From: Yoonia sp034652275
GTDB taxonomy: Bacteria; Pseudomonadota; Alphaproteobacteria; Rhodobacterales; Rhodobacteraceae
Direction: 5' to 3'
DNA length: 64,000 nucleotides
NCBI RefSeq assembly: GCF_034652275.1
Contig: NZ_JAXIWG010000001.1
Location: forward strand, 868,001-932,000
The notes under the pieces are model-generated. The model did no database searches, was not told where the DNA came from, and saw only the letters and a list, made by a program, of their open reading frames with translations. Below are positions 42,348 through 50,355 of the stretch, one piece after another (the first letter of the stretch is position 1; each line of letters opens with the position of its first letter). A program made the translations under genes and the position numbers.

Positions 42348-43628
42348 TCATTCCATCCGCTTGCGAATCCGGCGCACCATCAGCCACACAAGCACCAGCA
42401 CGACAGGCGTAGCAACGGCGGTCATCACAGGTTTGGTGATGCCAAATGCCTCTTCCAAGGGTGCGGCCATGTAAAGGGCGAGGTTTACGGCGTAATAGCT
42501 GATCGCGACGACGGACAGCCCTTCGACCGTGCGTTGCAGGCGCAGTTGCAGATCGGCGCGCTTGTCCATGCTGGTGAGCAGTTCCTGATTCTGCGCCGAG
42601 CGTTCCACATCGACCCGCGTGCGCAAGAGATCCCCTGCCCGCAGCGCGCGTTCGGACATGGCGTAAAGCCGCGCCTCGGTAGATTTGACGGTACGCATGG
42701 CGGGATCGAACCTGCGCATCATGAACTCGCCGAATGTCTGCCGCCCGCCGAACCGTTCCTCGCGCAGGACCGTGATCCGCTGGTTGACGATGGTCTCATA
42801 CGCCCCCGCTGCCCCGAAGCGGAAAGTCGTCTGCGCGATGGTGTTTTCAATCTCGGCCGAGACCTGCAGCAGCGATTGCAGCACCTTGGCGGGGTCCGCC
42901 ACCGACAGGCGCATATCCTCAAGCAGGCTGGTCAGGGTCTTGTCGAACTCCGCCATCTTCGGCCCAAGCGAGCGCGCCTTGGACAAGGCCAGCATCGACA
43001 TCGCCTTGTAGGTCTCGATCTCGCACAGGCGCTGGACAACACGCCCGATCCGGCGGTCATCGACATTCGGGCGGGCAAAGACGGCAAAGCGCATGTGTCC
43101 AGCCGTGTCGATGCGGAAATCGCCCGCAATCACCAGATCGTTTTCCACAACGCGGCTGATGGCAAGGCTTTCGGGCACGAACCAGTCGTTTGCCTTGTCG
43201 AGGATACCGTCATCGGTGGCCACGACCTCGATCCGGATCAGGGCCGAGGTGACGCGGGTGCCCGGTGCTTTGGACAGCCAGTCATCGGGAAAGACCTCGA
43301 ACGTGGCGGCATCAAAGGGGCGCTGCGCGACACCGTCTCCAAAGACCGTATAGGTCACAAATTCGGTATGGCTTTCCCATTTCAGCTGATGCTTGCCGAT
43401 AGTGCCAAAGTAATGCGTTGCATCGGGCTGCGGGTGCTGCGCACCGAACCTGTCCAGAAGGTCCAGCAGATGCGCACGGTCCGCCGCACGGTCGCGGCCT
43501 GCGGCATTACTGGCGGGCTTGATCGCCAGATAGGCAGCACGGCTGGGCGCGCCCACAGCCGGAAACGGCCGCGCGTGCAGTTCATTCGCCAGCGTATAGC
43601 GCAGGGGATGGTCGGCAATCGGCGGCAT
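42348..43628 (-). CDS. DUF3422 family membrane protein
   Basis: 426 residues with the DUF3422 opening RYTLANELHARPFPAV and the segment HTEFVTYTVF. Two membrane segments lie near the C-terminus (SVVAISYYAVNLAL and PVMTAVATPVVLVLVWLMV) followed by a basic tail. Function is unknown. The family is common in alpha- and betaproteobacteria as a single-copy protein. Confidence 0.88.
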   Translation of the reverse strand: MPPIADHPLRYTLANELHARPFPAVGAPSRAAYLAIKPASNAAGRDRAADRAHLLDLLDRFGAQHPQPDATHYFGTIGKHQLKWESHTEFVTYTVFGDGVAQRPFDAATFEVFPDDWLSKAPGTRVTSALIRIEVVATDDGILDKANDWFVPESLAISRVVENDLVIAGDFRIDTAGHMRFAVFARPNVDDRRIGRVVQRLCEIETYKAMSMLALSKARSLGPKMAEFDKTLTSLLEDMRLSVADPAKVLQSLLQVSAEIENTIAQTTFRFGAAGAYETIVNQRITVLREERFGGRQTFGEFMMRRFDPAMRTVKSTEARLYAMSERALRAGDLLRTRVDVERSAQNQELLTSMDKRADLQLRLQRTVEGLSVVAISYYAVNLALYMAAPLEEAFGITKPVMTAVATPVVLVLVWLMVRRIRKRME

Positions 43629-43704
43629 GGCAAAGCGCTTTCACAAAAGGGTCAGGGGTACACTAGCGCACCGATCTGTTCTGTAAACCATAAAAGTGTT
43701 GATT

Positions 43705-43710
43705 TATAAT
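43705..43710 (+). promoter_or_regulatory. Perfect -10 element before the pseudouridine synthase gene
   Basis: TATAAT lies 63 bases before the ATG at 43773. No good -35 element is found 16-18 bases upstream, so this is only a partial promoter call. Confidence 0.3.
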
Positions 43711-43772
43711 TACTTAGTGGCACACCAAGGTATACGGTGGACGGCGGCGCACGCCGCGGGCTAGAAAACGCC

Positions 43773-44315
43773 ATGTCGCGCATCCTGCTTTTCAACAAAC
43801 CTTACGGCGTGCTGTCGCAATTTACTGACCTGCGCAGCCCCTCGCCACGCCCGACGCTGTCGGCTTTTGTCGATGTGCCGGGCGTCTATCCCGCAGGCCG
43901 GCTTGACCGCGACAGCGAAGGATTGCTGGTCCTGACCGATGACGGCGCTTTGCAGGCGCGGATCGCGGACCCGCGCCACAAATGGCCCAAAACCTATCTG
44001 GTGCAGGTCGAAGGCGCACCCACCGACGCCGATCTGGCCCCTTTACGCCAAGGTGTGACACTGAACGACGGCCCAACGCGTCCCGCGCAGGTCCGGCTGA
44101 TCGCGCCTCCTGTGCTGTGGGACCGTGACCCGCCTGTGCGGTTCCGCAAATCGGTGCCGGACCAGTGGATCGAGATCACGATCAAGGAAGGTCGCAACCG
44201 GCAGGTGCGCCGGATGACCGCGCATATCGGCTTTCCCACACTGCGGCTGGTGCGCTGGCGGATCGGAGACTGGTCTGTAGAGGATGTGCCATCCGGTCAG
44301 TGGCGTGACGCCTGA
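43773..44315 (+). CDS. rRNA pseudouridine synthase (RluE/RsuA type)
   Basis: 180 residues from the ATG at 43773. The RsuA-family catalytic motif AGRLDRDSEGLLVLTDDG contains the nucleophilic Asp, and GRNRQVRRMTAHIGFPTLRLVR is the family C-terminal motif. There is no S4 domain, as in RluE. It would isomerise a uridine in 23S rRNA; the exact position is inferred from the family (RluE modifies U2457). Confidence 0.9.
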   Translation: MSRILLFNKPYGVLSQFTDLRSPSPRPTLSAFVDVPGVYPAGRLDRDSEGLLVLTDDGALQARIADPRHKWPKTYLVQVEGAPTDADLAPLRQGVTLNDGPTRPAQVRLIAPPVLWDRDPPVRFRKSVPDQWIEITIKEGRNRQVRRMTAHIGFPTLRLVRWRIGDWSVEDVPSGQWRDA

Positions 44316-44329
44316 CCTTGTGACAGTCT

Positions 44330-44416
44330 TGGTGCGGTCGGGGGGACTCGAACCCCCACGAATGTTACTTCACAGCGACCTCAACGCTGCGCGTCTACCA
44401 ATTCCGCCACGACCGC
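44330..44416 (-). tRNA. tRNA-Leu (anticodon GAG)
   Basis: Complete cloverleaf on the minus strand. Acceptor stem is GCGGTCG / CGACCGC with discriminator A and an encoded CCA. The anticodon stem CAGCG / CGCTG encloses loop TTGAGGT, anticodon GAG. A long variable arm and a T-arm with GGTTCGAGTC are present, as for class II leucine tRNAs. 87 bases including CCA. Confidence 0.96.
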
Positions 44417-44441
44417 AATGCCAAGGCTGGTGCGCTCGTCT

Positions 44442-44987
44442 TTAGTCAAAGGTCTGGTCCTTCTCAAGGGCAAAAACGCGGAGGTCGCCGGAATGCCGTG
44501 TCCGGAACGGGCGCGGTGTGAGCCGCGCCAGCAACAGGACCGCCACGATACCCGCGCCGATCACGATCACAGCCGCAAGAGTGCCGCCCGCCAGCAGCAA
44601 TTCGTTCATCAACCGCCCCGGCGCCAGCGTGAACAGCCCCGCGATGCCCAGCGCCCAGAACCAGACTGCGCGCATCGCCTGTTGATGGGCCTGCACCCGT
44701 CCCTGCCGCGCGAACCAGACCCCCTGCCCGATCCCCCAGAAGGTCATCAGGCTAAGCAGATGGATCGGCCCCAGCGGCCCGATAACCGCAAGACCGTGCG
44801 ACGGAATGAACAGCCCCGACCCCGCCAACAGCGCCATGCTCGCGACCCAACCATAGCCCAGCCGCTTGTGCCAGCGCTGTGGCAGTCGCCCCCAGATCAC
44901 CACAGGCCCCAGCAACAGCGCGGGCAAGGCGGCGGCAAGGTGGAACTGGATGATGGCAGAAGCGTCCAGAATGGGTCCGAGTGGCAT
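44442..44987 (-). CDS. DUF2306-type membrane protein
   Basis: 181 residues, about five membrane segments. The stretch HLAAALPALLLGPVVIW, RWHKRLGYGWV and GPIHLLSLMTFWGIG matches the DUF2306 heme-binding-like membrane family. Function unknown. It is divergent from the LytTR regulator gene, which may control it. Confidence 0.75.
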   Translation of the reverse strand: MPLGPILDASAIIQFHLAAALPALLLGPVVIWGRLPQRWHKRLGYGWVASMALLAGSGLFIPSHGLAVIGPLGPIHLLSLMTFWGIGQGVWFARQGRVQAHQQAMRAVWFWALGIAGLFTLAPGRLMNELLLAGGTLAAVIVIGAGIVAVLLLARLTPRPFRTRHSGDLRVFALEKDQTFD

Positions 44988-45055
44988 GGCAAAATCCCCG
45001 CAAAATGATAGAACGGGATGCGGATGCCTTTTTCTGCGCCAAGGACCAACGAAAG

Positions 45056-45826
45056 ATGCGTGAAACCGGCGAAAACTTCGTGAATGACGCTCGCCCGCAA
45101 TCCACGCTGCGCGAATTGCGCGCTCATGTGGCGCAGCCGCTGGCGCTTGTGCTGATGGTCGGGGTGGCGATGATTCTGACGCTGATCCTGCCGCAGCGGG
45201 CGGAAAGCACTGCTATGCGGTTCGTCTTCTGGCATCTAGTCGTCGTCCTGACCTATGCGGCGGGGTTTCTGGCACATCGCATTGCCGAGCAGCGGTTCAC
45301 CCGCCGCCCCGCACGGATCGCGGCAGGAGCCGTCCTGACGGCCACCGGCGCGACACTTGTCGTGCTGGGGCTAAGCTGGGCTCTCCTGTCGGATCTGCCT
45401 GCGGGGCGCGATCTTTTGGCGGCCGTTTTCAATACCGCCGCCATCGCGGTGATCATCTCGGTCATGTTCCATCTGCTGCATGATCAGCCCACGCCCCCTG
45501 CGCCACAGCGCTGCCTGCTCCTGGATCGGCTCCCGCTGGAGAAACGCGGCGCGCTGGTGGCGCTTTCGGTCGAGGACCATTATGTCAGGGTGCGAACCAC
45601 AAAGGGGGAAGATGTGCTGTTGATGCGCCTGTCCGATGCGATCAGGGAAACCGGCGACCTGCGCGGGTTGCAGGTCCACAGGTCGCACTGGGTGGCGCTG
45701 GACCATGTCACCTCGGCCCGCCGCAAAGGTGACGGCGCGGTACTGTCCTTGCGCACCGGCACCGATATTCCTGTCAGCCGCGCGAATGTGCCCGCGATCA
45801 AGGAGGCGGGGCTGTTGCCCCGTTAG
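45056..45826 (+). CDS. Membrane-anchored LytTR transcriptional regulator
   Basis: 256 residues if the ATG at 45056 (MRETGENF) is used; an ATG at 45005 gives 17 more. About four membrane segments fill residues 25-140, then a LytTR DNA-binding domain (SVEDHYVRVRTTKGEDVLLMRLSDAI, QVHRSHWV). There is no response-regulator domain, so it is a one-component membrane sensor-regulator. The divergent DUF2306 membrane gene is a likely target. The stop lies three bases before lipB. Confidence 0.85.
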   Translation: MRETGENFVNDARPQSTLRELRAHVAQPLALVLMVGVAMILTLILPQRAESTAMRFVFWHLVVVLTYAAGFLAHRIAEQRFTRRPARIAAGAVLTATGATLVVLGLSWALLSDLPAGRDLLAAVFNTAAIAVIISVMFHLLHDQPTPPAPQRCLLLDRLPLEKRGALVALSVEDHYVRVRTTKGEDVLLMRLSDAIRETGDLRGLQVHRSHWVALDHVTSARRKGDGAVLSLRTGTDIPVSRANVPAIKEAGLLPR

Positions 45827-45828
45827 CC

Positions 45829-46491
45829 ATGGTCGACTGGATCATCAGCGACGGGCTAACCGGCTATGACGAGGCGCTGGCCTTCATGGAAACCCGCGTC
45901 AACGCGATCATCGCGGGCGAGGCGGATGAATGTATCTGGCTACTCGAACATCCCCCGCTTTATACCGCCGGCACCTCCGCCAAGGCGGCGGACCTGATCG
46001 CGCCTGACCGCTTTCCGGTGCATGACGCGCGGCGCGGCGGCGAATATACCTATCACGGGCCGGGCCAGCGGGTGGTCTATGTCATGCTCGACGTAGGCAA
46101 GCGCGGGCGCGACGTGCGCCGTTTTGTGCAGGATCTGGAAAACTGGGTGATCGGCACGCTGGAGGCGTTCAACATCAAGGGCGAAATCCGGCCAGGCCGC
46201 GTCGGTGTCTGGGTCCAGCGTCCCGACAAGCCACGCGGGCCGGATGGAACGCTGGCCGAGGACAAGATCGCGGCCATCGGCATCCGCATGCGCAAATGGG
46301 TGTCATTTCACGGCCTTGCGATCAATCTTGACCCCGAGCTGTCGCATTTCGACGGCATCGTGCCCTGCGGCATCCGCGACCACGGTGTGACGTCGCTGGT
46401 GGACCTCGGCCTGCCTGTCAGCATGGCCGATCTGGATGTGGCCTTGCGGCAAAGTTTTGTGGCAACCTTCACCCCCCCTGCGCCAATATAA
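45829..46491 (+). CDS. lipB: Lipoyl(octanoyl) transferase
   Basis: 220 residues. LipB motifs are complete: RRGGEYTYHGPGQRVVY, the lysine in EDKIAAIGIR and the catalytic Cys in VPCGIRDHGVTSL. It transfers octanoate from acyl carrier protein to lipoyl domains of dehydrogenases, the first step of lipoate synthesis. Confidence 0.95.
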   Translation: MVDWIISDGLTGYDEALAFMETRVNAIIAGEADECIWLLEHPPLYTAGTSAKAADLIAPDRFPVHDARRGGEYTYHGPGQRVVYVMLDVGKRGRDVRRFVQDLENWVIGTLEAFNIKGEIRPGRVGVWVQRPDKPRGPDGTLAEDKIAAIGIRMRKWVSFHGLAINLDPELSHFDGIVPCGIRDHGVTSLVDLGLPVSMADLDVALRQSFVATFTPPAPI

Positions 46492-46611
46492 CCCAGCGTC
46501 TGCGCCGCATCCGCAGTTGCCCCTTGCGGTGCAAGCGATTAGAACGCTGGACAACGACCGCCCTTCGTTGAATCGGCGGCGTCGATCTGTAGCCAATACG
46601 AGGAGAGCCAC

Positions 46612-48270
46612 ATGGCGGACGCAGCCATCCACGGCGACGCACATCAGGACAACCGGAGCTTCTTTACCCGGTGGTTCATGTCGACCAACCACAAGGACAT
46701 CGGGATCCTGTACCTGTTCACGGCAGGTTTCCTTGGGTTCATTTCGGTCGCGTTCACCGTCTATATGCGCCTCGAGCTCATGCATCCGGGCGTGCAATAC
46801 ATGTGCATGGAAGGGTTCATGACCGATCCTTGCACACCCAACGGGCACCTCTGGAACGTCCTGATCACCTATCACGGCGTGCTGATGATGTTCTTCGTCG
46901 TCATTCCCGCACTGTTCGGGGGCTTCGGCAACTATTTCATGCCGCTGCAGATCGGCGCACCTGACATGGCGTTTCCGCGCCTGAACAACCTGTCGTTCTG
47001 GATGTTCGTCGCGGGTGGCGCGATGGGTGTGGCCTCGATGCTGGCACCGGGCGGCAACGGCCAGCTCGGGTCGGGCGTGGGCTGGGTCATGTATCCTCCC
47101 TTGTCCACCAACGAGGCGGGTCTGTCGATGGACCTTGCGATCTTTGCCGTCCACCTGTCGGGCGCGTCGTCGATCCTGGGTGCGATCAACATCATCACCA
47201 CCTTCCTGAACATGCGCGCGCCGGGCATGACACTGCACAAAGTGCCGCTGTTCGCTTGGTCGATCTTTGTCACCGCCTGGATGATCCTGCTGGCGCTGCC
47301 GGTTCTGGCCGGTGCCATCACCATGTTGCTGACCGACCGCAATTTCGGCACGACCTTCTTCCAGCCTGAAGGCGGCGGCGATCCGGTCCTTTACCAGCAC
47401 ATCCTGTGGTTCTTCGGACACCCCGAAGTGTACATCATCATCATCCCCGGTTTCGGCATCATCAGCCACGTCATCGCCACCTTCAGCCGCAAGCCGATCT
47501 TCGGCTATCTGCCGATGGTCTATGCGATGGTCGCGATTGCTGTTCTGGGCTTTGTCGTCTGGGCGCACCACATGTACACCGTGGGCATGTCGCTGACCCA
47601 GCAAAGCTATTTCATGCTGGCCACGATGGTCATCGCGGTGCCGACAGGCGTCAAGATCTTCTCTTGGATCGCGACGATGTGGGGCGGGTCGATCGAGTTC
47701 AAGACACCGATGCTCTGGGCGTTCGGTTTCCTGTTCCTGTTCACCGTCGGTGGCGTGACCGGCATCGTACTGAGCCAAGCCGCTGTGGACCGTGTGTATC
47801 ACGACACCTATTACGTCGTCGCCCACTTCCACTATGTGATGAGCTTGGGTGCGGTCTTCGCCATCTTTGCAGGGATCTACTTCTACCTGCCCAAGATGTC
47901 GGGCCGCATGTATCCTGAATGGGCCGGCAAGGTCCACTTCTGGACCATGTTCATCGGTGCGAACCTGACATTCTTCCCGCAGCACTTCCTTGGCCGTCAG
48001 GGCATGCCACGCCGCTACATCGACTATCCTGACGCTTTCGCGCTGTGGAACCTTGTGTCGTCCTGGGGTGCATTCCTGTCCTTCGCGTCGTTCCTGTTCT
48101 TCATCGGCGTGATCGCATGGACCCTGCTGCGCGGCCGCGTTGTCACGGAAAACAACCCGTGGAACGAATATGCCGACACGCTGGAATGGACCCTGCCCTG
48201 CCCGCCGCCCGAGCATACGTTCGAGCAGCTGCCCAAGCGCGAAGACTGGGACAAGCAACACGCGCACTAG
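46612..48270 (+). CDS. ctaD: Cytochrome c oxidase subunit I (aa3 type)
   Basis: 552 residues, 12 membrane segments. The heme-copper core is recognisable in TYHGVLMMFFVVIPALFGGFGNYF, GHPEVYI (Cu-B His and Tyr cross-link region), WAHHMYTVGM and HFHYVMSLGAVFAIFAG. It reduces O2 to water in the inner membrane. In this bacterial group ctaD often stands alone, away from the ctaCBGE cluster, as here. A GAGGAG ribosome site precedes it and a strong terminator follows. Confidence 0.97.
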   Translation: MADAAIHGDAHQDNRSFFTRWFMSTNHKDIGILYLFTAGFLGFISVAFTVYMRLELMHPGVQYMCMEGFMTDPCTPNGHLWNVLITYHGVLMMFFVVIPALFGGFGNYFMPLQIGAPDMAFPRLNNLSFWMFVAGGAMGVASMLAPGGNGQLGSGVGWVMYPPLSTNEAGLSMDLAIFAVHLSGASSILGAINIITTFLNMRAPGMTLHKVPLFAWSIFVTAWMILLALPVLAGAITMLLTDRNFGTTFFQPEGGGDPVLYQHILWFFGHPEVYIIIIPGFGIISHVIATFSRKPIFGYLPMVYAMVAIAVLGFVVWAHHMYTVGMSLTQQSYFMLATMVIAVPTGVKIFSWIATMWGGSIEFKTPMLWAFGFLFLFTVGGVTGIVLSQAAVDRVYHDTYYVVAHFHYVMSLGAVFAIFAGIYFYLPKMSGRMYPEWAGKVHFWTMFIGANLTFFPQHFLGRQGMPRRYIDYPDAFALWNLVSSWGAFLSFASFLFFIGVIAWTLLRGRVVTENNPWNEYADTLEWTLPCPPPEHTFEQLPKREDWDKQHAH

Positions 48271-48284
48271 CGGCGCGAAAGATC

Positions 48285-48312
48285 AAAAGCCCCCGCCATG
48301 CGGGGGCTTTTT
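48285..48312 (+). terminator. Intrinsic terminator of ctaD
   Basis: A 12-base-pair stem AAAAGCCCCCGC / GCGGGGGCTTTT with a 3-base loop, ending in five T. Textbook rho-independent terminator. Confidence 0.93.
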
Positions 48313-48525
48313 GCTTTGGGCGATGGGCGGCTGAGCTAAATGTCTTGCGACAGAGAGACTGGAGTGGACAAAGACTCGCAGAGATTTCTACGGAAGTTTT
48401 TTGCAGGCTGGATGTCTGCTGTGCGGGACTTTGCGGTCATCGTTCAAACGGAACCCAAAGTCTGCTTTATGGAGCACATCACGGAATGTCGCTCATCTAG
48501 CCTACCTGTAGATCATGAACTATTA

Positions 48526-48870
48526 TCAATCAGGGTAAGTCCAGAGCTTTGTGTCCGCTTGGATAGCTTCTACAACTTTTTCAGCACGAGCCAATGCCGT
48601 TTGGAACGGGCCGCCCAAGCCTATGTAATCAAATTCGATTTTAGCCAGATAACTTGCAACATCCGACGCGGCTTCGCCTCTCCGAAGTCGGCCTGCTGCC
48701 TGCATTAAATAGCTATCATACTCGTCTGCGAACGGCAGGCAATCTTCGTCGCTCCACTTTTGATCAGCGCCGATCAGTCCAATTGGGTCCCAAACGGACC
48801 ACCCAATATCTCGCAGTCGGGATAGCTTAAGTTTAGGTGGAGGTGTTAGTGGCGGATCAAGTAGCGGCAT
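48526..48870 (-). CDS. Orphan protein of unknown function, low-GC gene
   Basis: 114 residues from the ATG at 48870 (MPLLDPPLT). It is soluble and has a conserved-looking core: IGWSVWDPIGL, DEYDSYLMQAAGRLRRGEAA and VASYLAKIEFDYIGLGG, which reads like a small helical family found as orphan genes in many bacteria (DUF1871-like in feel, not proven). The gene and the flanks 48313-49140 are lower in GC than the surroundings, suggesting acquisition or a decayed neighbourhood. No function is proposed. Confidence 0.6.
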   Translation of the reverse strand: MPLLDPPLTPPPKLKLSRLRDIGWSVWDPIGLIGADQKWSDEDCLPFADEYDSYLMQAAGRLRRGEAASDVASYLAKIEFDYIGLGGPFQTALARAEKVVEAIQADTKLWTYPD

Positions 48871-49158
48871 AAGACTTCTCAAGATTTGAATGATGCGGAT
48901 TATCCATGGATTAGGGGCGATTGGAAGAACCGAAACAAGGTGATGCAGTCATTCGCTGCGTTGCAGAATATCTGAACTATGGGCTCAAAGCAGCCGTCGC
49001 ACCAAGATTTCGCGCACCTGCGTTAATTGCTATAAAAAGCTAACCCTTACGGGCAATTTCTTGCCTTCGGTCCACCGCTACGGCGTCTTACGGGGGTGAC
49101 AGTTTCACGCATGGCTCTAGCTCCGCGCAAAGACCACACTCCGCCGCAAGGAGACGAC
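48871..49158. other. 288-base low-GC gene-free stretch
   Basis: No convincing gene is seen. It contains a short open stretch without ribosome site at 48921-49043 that may be a remnant. The 3' end must hold the promoter of the DUF2244 gene. Confidence 0.4.
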
Positions 49159-49659
49159 ATGCCCTACGAATGGACCCCCGACCACCCCGATACGCAGACC
49201 GGCTGGCAGCTGAGCCTCTGGCCATACCGGTCCTTGTTGCGCAAGGATTTCGTGCTGTTCATGGGGGCGACGGCTGCGCTGGTGGCGCTGCCGCTGATCT
49301 CGCTGCTGGGGTCGGTGGTCGTCTGGGCCTTGCTGCCGTTTTTTGCGCTGATGTTCTGGGGGCTATGGACCGCGATCAGCATCAGCTACAAGCGCGGCGA
49401 GGTGCTGGAGGAACTGGTCGTGGACGACACATCTGCACATCTGACGCGCTACAACCCCAAGGGCGACCGGCAGGAATGGCATGCCAACCGCTATTGGGTG
49501 ACCGTGCACCTGCACCCCAAAGGCGGGCCGGTCGAGAATTACATCACCCTGCGTGGCGGCGACCGCGAGGTCGAGATCGGGGCGTTTCTGGATGTGTCCG
49601 AACGACTCGCACTTTACGGCGATCTCAAGCGCGCCTTGCGCGGCGACGCAGCACCCTAG
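49159..49659 (+). CDS. DUF2244 membrane protein
   Basis: 166 residues from the ATG at 49159, with an AAGGAG ribosome site. Two membrane segments (FVLFMGATAALVALPLISLLG and VVVWALLPFFALMFWGLWTAI) and the soluble tail WHANRYWVTVHLHPKGGPVENYITLRG match DUF2244. In Rhodobacteraceae this family is often linked to cytochrome oxidase genes; here ctaD is about 1 kb upstream. Function unknown. Confidence 0.85.
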   Translation: MPYEWTPDHPDTQTGWQLSLWPYRSLLRKDFVLFMGATAALVALPLISLLGSVVVWALLPFFALMFWGLWTAISISYKRGEVLEELVVDDTSAHLTRYNPKGDRQEWHANRYWVTVHLHPKGGPVENYITLRGGDREVEIGAFLDVSERLALYGDLKRALRGDAAP

Positions 49660-49678
49660 CGGGTGCAAAAACTTTTAT

Positions 49679-49720
49679 GCCTCCGGCGGGGATATTTGGG
49701 CTCGAACAATGATGAAGGGG
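49679..49720. repeat. Dispersed intergenic repeat, copy 1
   Basis: The block TGCCTCCGGCGGGGATAT followed by TTGGGCTCGAACAATG recurs, slightly varied, at 60330-60363. Both copies lie at the 3' end of a gene, between two convergent genes. Confidence 0.7.
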
Positions 49721-49721
49721 A

Positions 49722-50183
49722 TTATCCCAGTCGCGATTTGACCAAGGGTCCGGCCTTGGCGAAATCCATCTGGCCGGTGTAGCGCGTCTTTAGTTCGGCC
49801 ATGACCTTGCCCATGTCGCGGATACTGGTCGCACCCACGGCGGCGATGGCGGCATCGACAGCGGCCTCGGCTTCAGTCTCGGACAGCTGGCGGGGCAGGA
49901 ATTCCTCGATCACCTTGATTTCGGCCAGTTCCTTTTCCGCCAGTTCCAGCCTGCCGCCTTCTTCATAGGCGCGCGCGCTTTCCTGTCGTTGCTTGACCAT
50001 TCGGCCCATGATCGCAAGGACATCGGCATCCGACAGGCCAGCGGCCTCGTCGGCAGTGCCGCGCATGGCGATGTCGCGGTCCTTGATCGCGGCGTTGATC
50101 AGGCGCAGCGTGGACAGCCTGTCGGCTTCCTTCGCTCTCATCGCATCGGTCAATGCGGTGGTGATCCGGTCGCGCAACTGCAT
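49722..50183 (-). CDS. GatB/YqeY domain protein
   Basis: 153 residues from the ATG at 50183 (MQLRDRITTALTDAMR). It matches the YqeY family with DRLSTLRLINAAIKDRDI, KQRQESARAYEEGGR and EEFLPRQLSETE. The family shares a domain with the amidotransferase subunit GatB and is thought to have a tRNA-linked role, unproven. A sigma-70-type promoter lies upstream, divergent from carA. Confidence 0.92.
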   Translation of the reverse strand: MQLRDRITTALTDAMRAKEADRLSTLRLINAAIKDRDIAMRGTADEAAGLSDADVLAIMGRMVKQRQESARAYEEGGRLELAEKELAEIKVIEEFLPRQLSETEAEAAVDAAIAAVGATSIRDMGKVMAELKTRYTGQMDFAKAGPLVKSRLG

Positions 50184-50218
50184 AAAAAGTCCTGTTTCTG
50201 TCCCGACAAAGAACCCGC

Positions 50219-50247
50219 ACCTTACCGCCTTGGCCGTGGTCTGACAA
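50219..50247 (-). promoter_or_regulatory. Promoter of the YqeY gene
   Basis: On the minus strand TTGTCA and TAAGGT are separated by exactly 17 bases, about 36 bases before the ATG. Good sigma-70-type promoter. Confidence 0.6.
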
Positions 50248-50296
50248 GCGGACCTGACGCCACGGTATCCCTTGTTTGCAAGGCGGCACTCCGGCC

Positions 50297-50325
50297 TTGA
50301 CCCTGTGGCCGCACCCCCGTAAACC
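50297..50325 (+). promoter_or_regulatory. Promoter of carA
   Basis: TTGACC and TAAACC are separated by exactly 17 bases, 31 bases before the carA ATG. Good sigma-70-type promoter; no attenuator or leader peptide is seen in the short leader. Confidence 0.6.
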
Positions 50326-50355
50326 CGCACCAATTTGACCAATGGAGATCGGCTC

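Noticed and set aside
41241..43709. An 822-codon open frame on the plus strand
   Set aside because: It runs antisense to the di-heme peroxidase and DUF3422 genes, which have clear families. In high-GC DNA such long antisense frames arise by chance. Its Arg/His/Gln-rich translation has no domain-like pattern.
46303..48267. A 654-codon open frame on the minus strand
   Set aside because: Antisense of lipB and ctaD, whose catalytic motifs are unambiguous.
48340..48708. A 122-codon plus-strand frame in the low-GC patch
   Set aside because: It overlaps the better supported 114-residue gene on the other strand, has no ribosome site and an irregular composition.
48921..49043. A 40-codon frame in the low-GC patch
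   Set aside because: It has no start with a ribosome site. It could be a gene remnant, but nothing supports coding.
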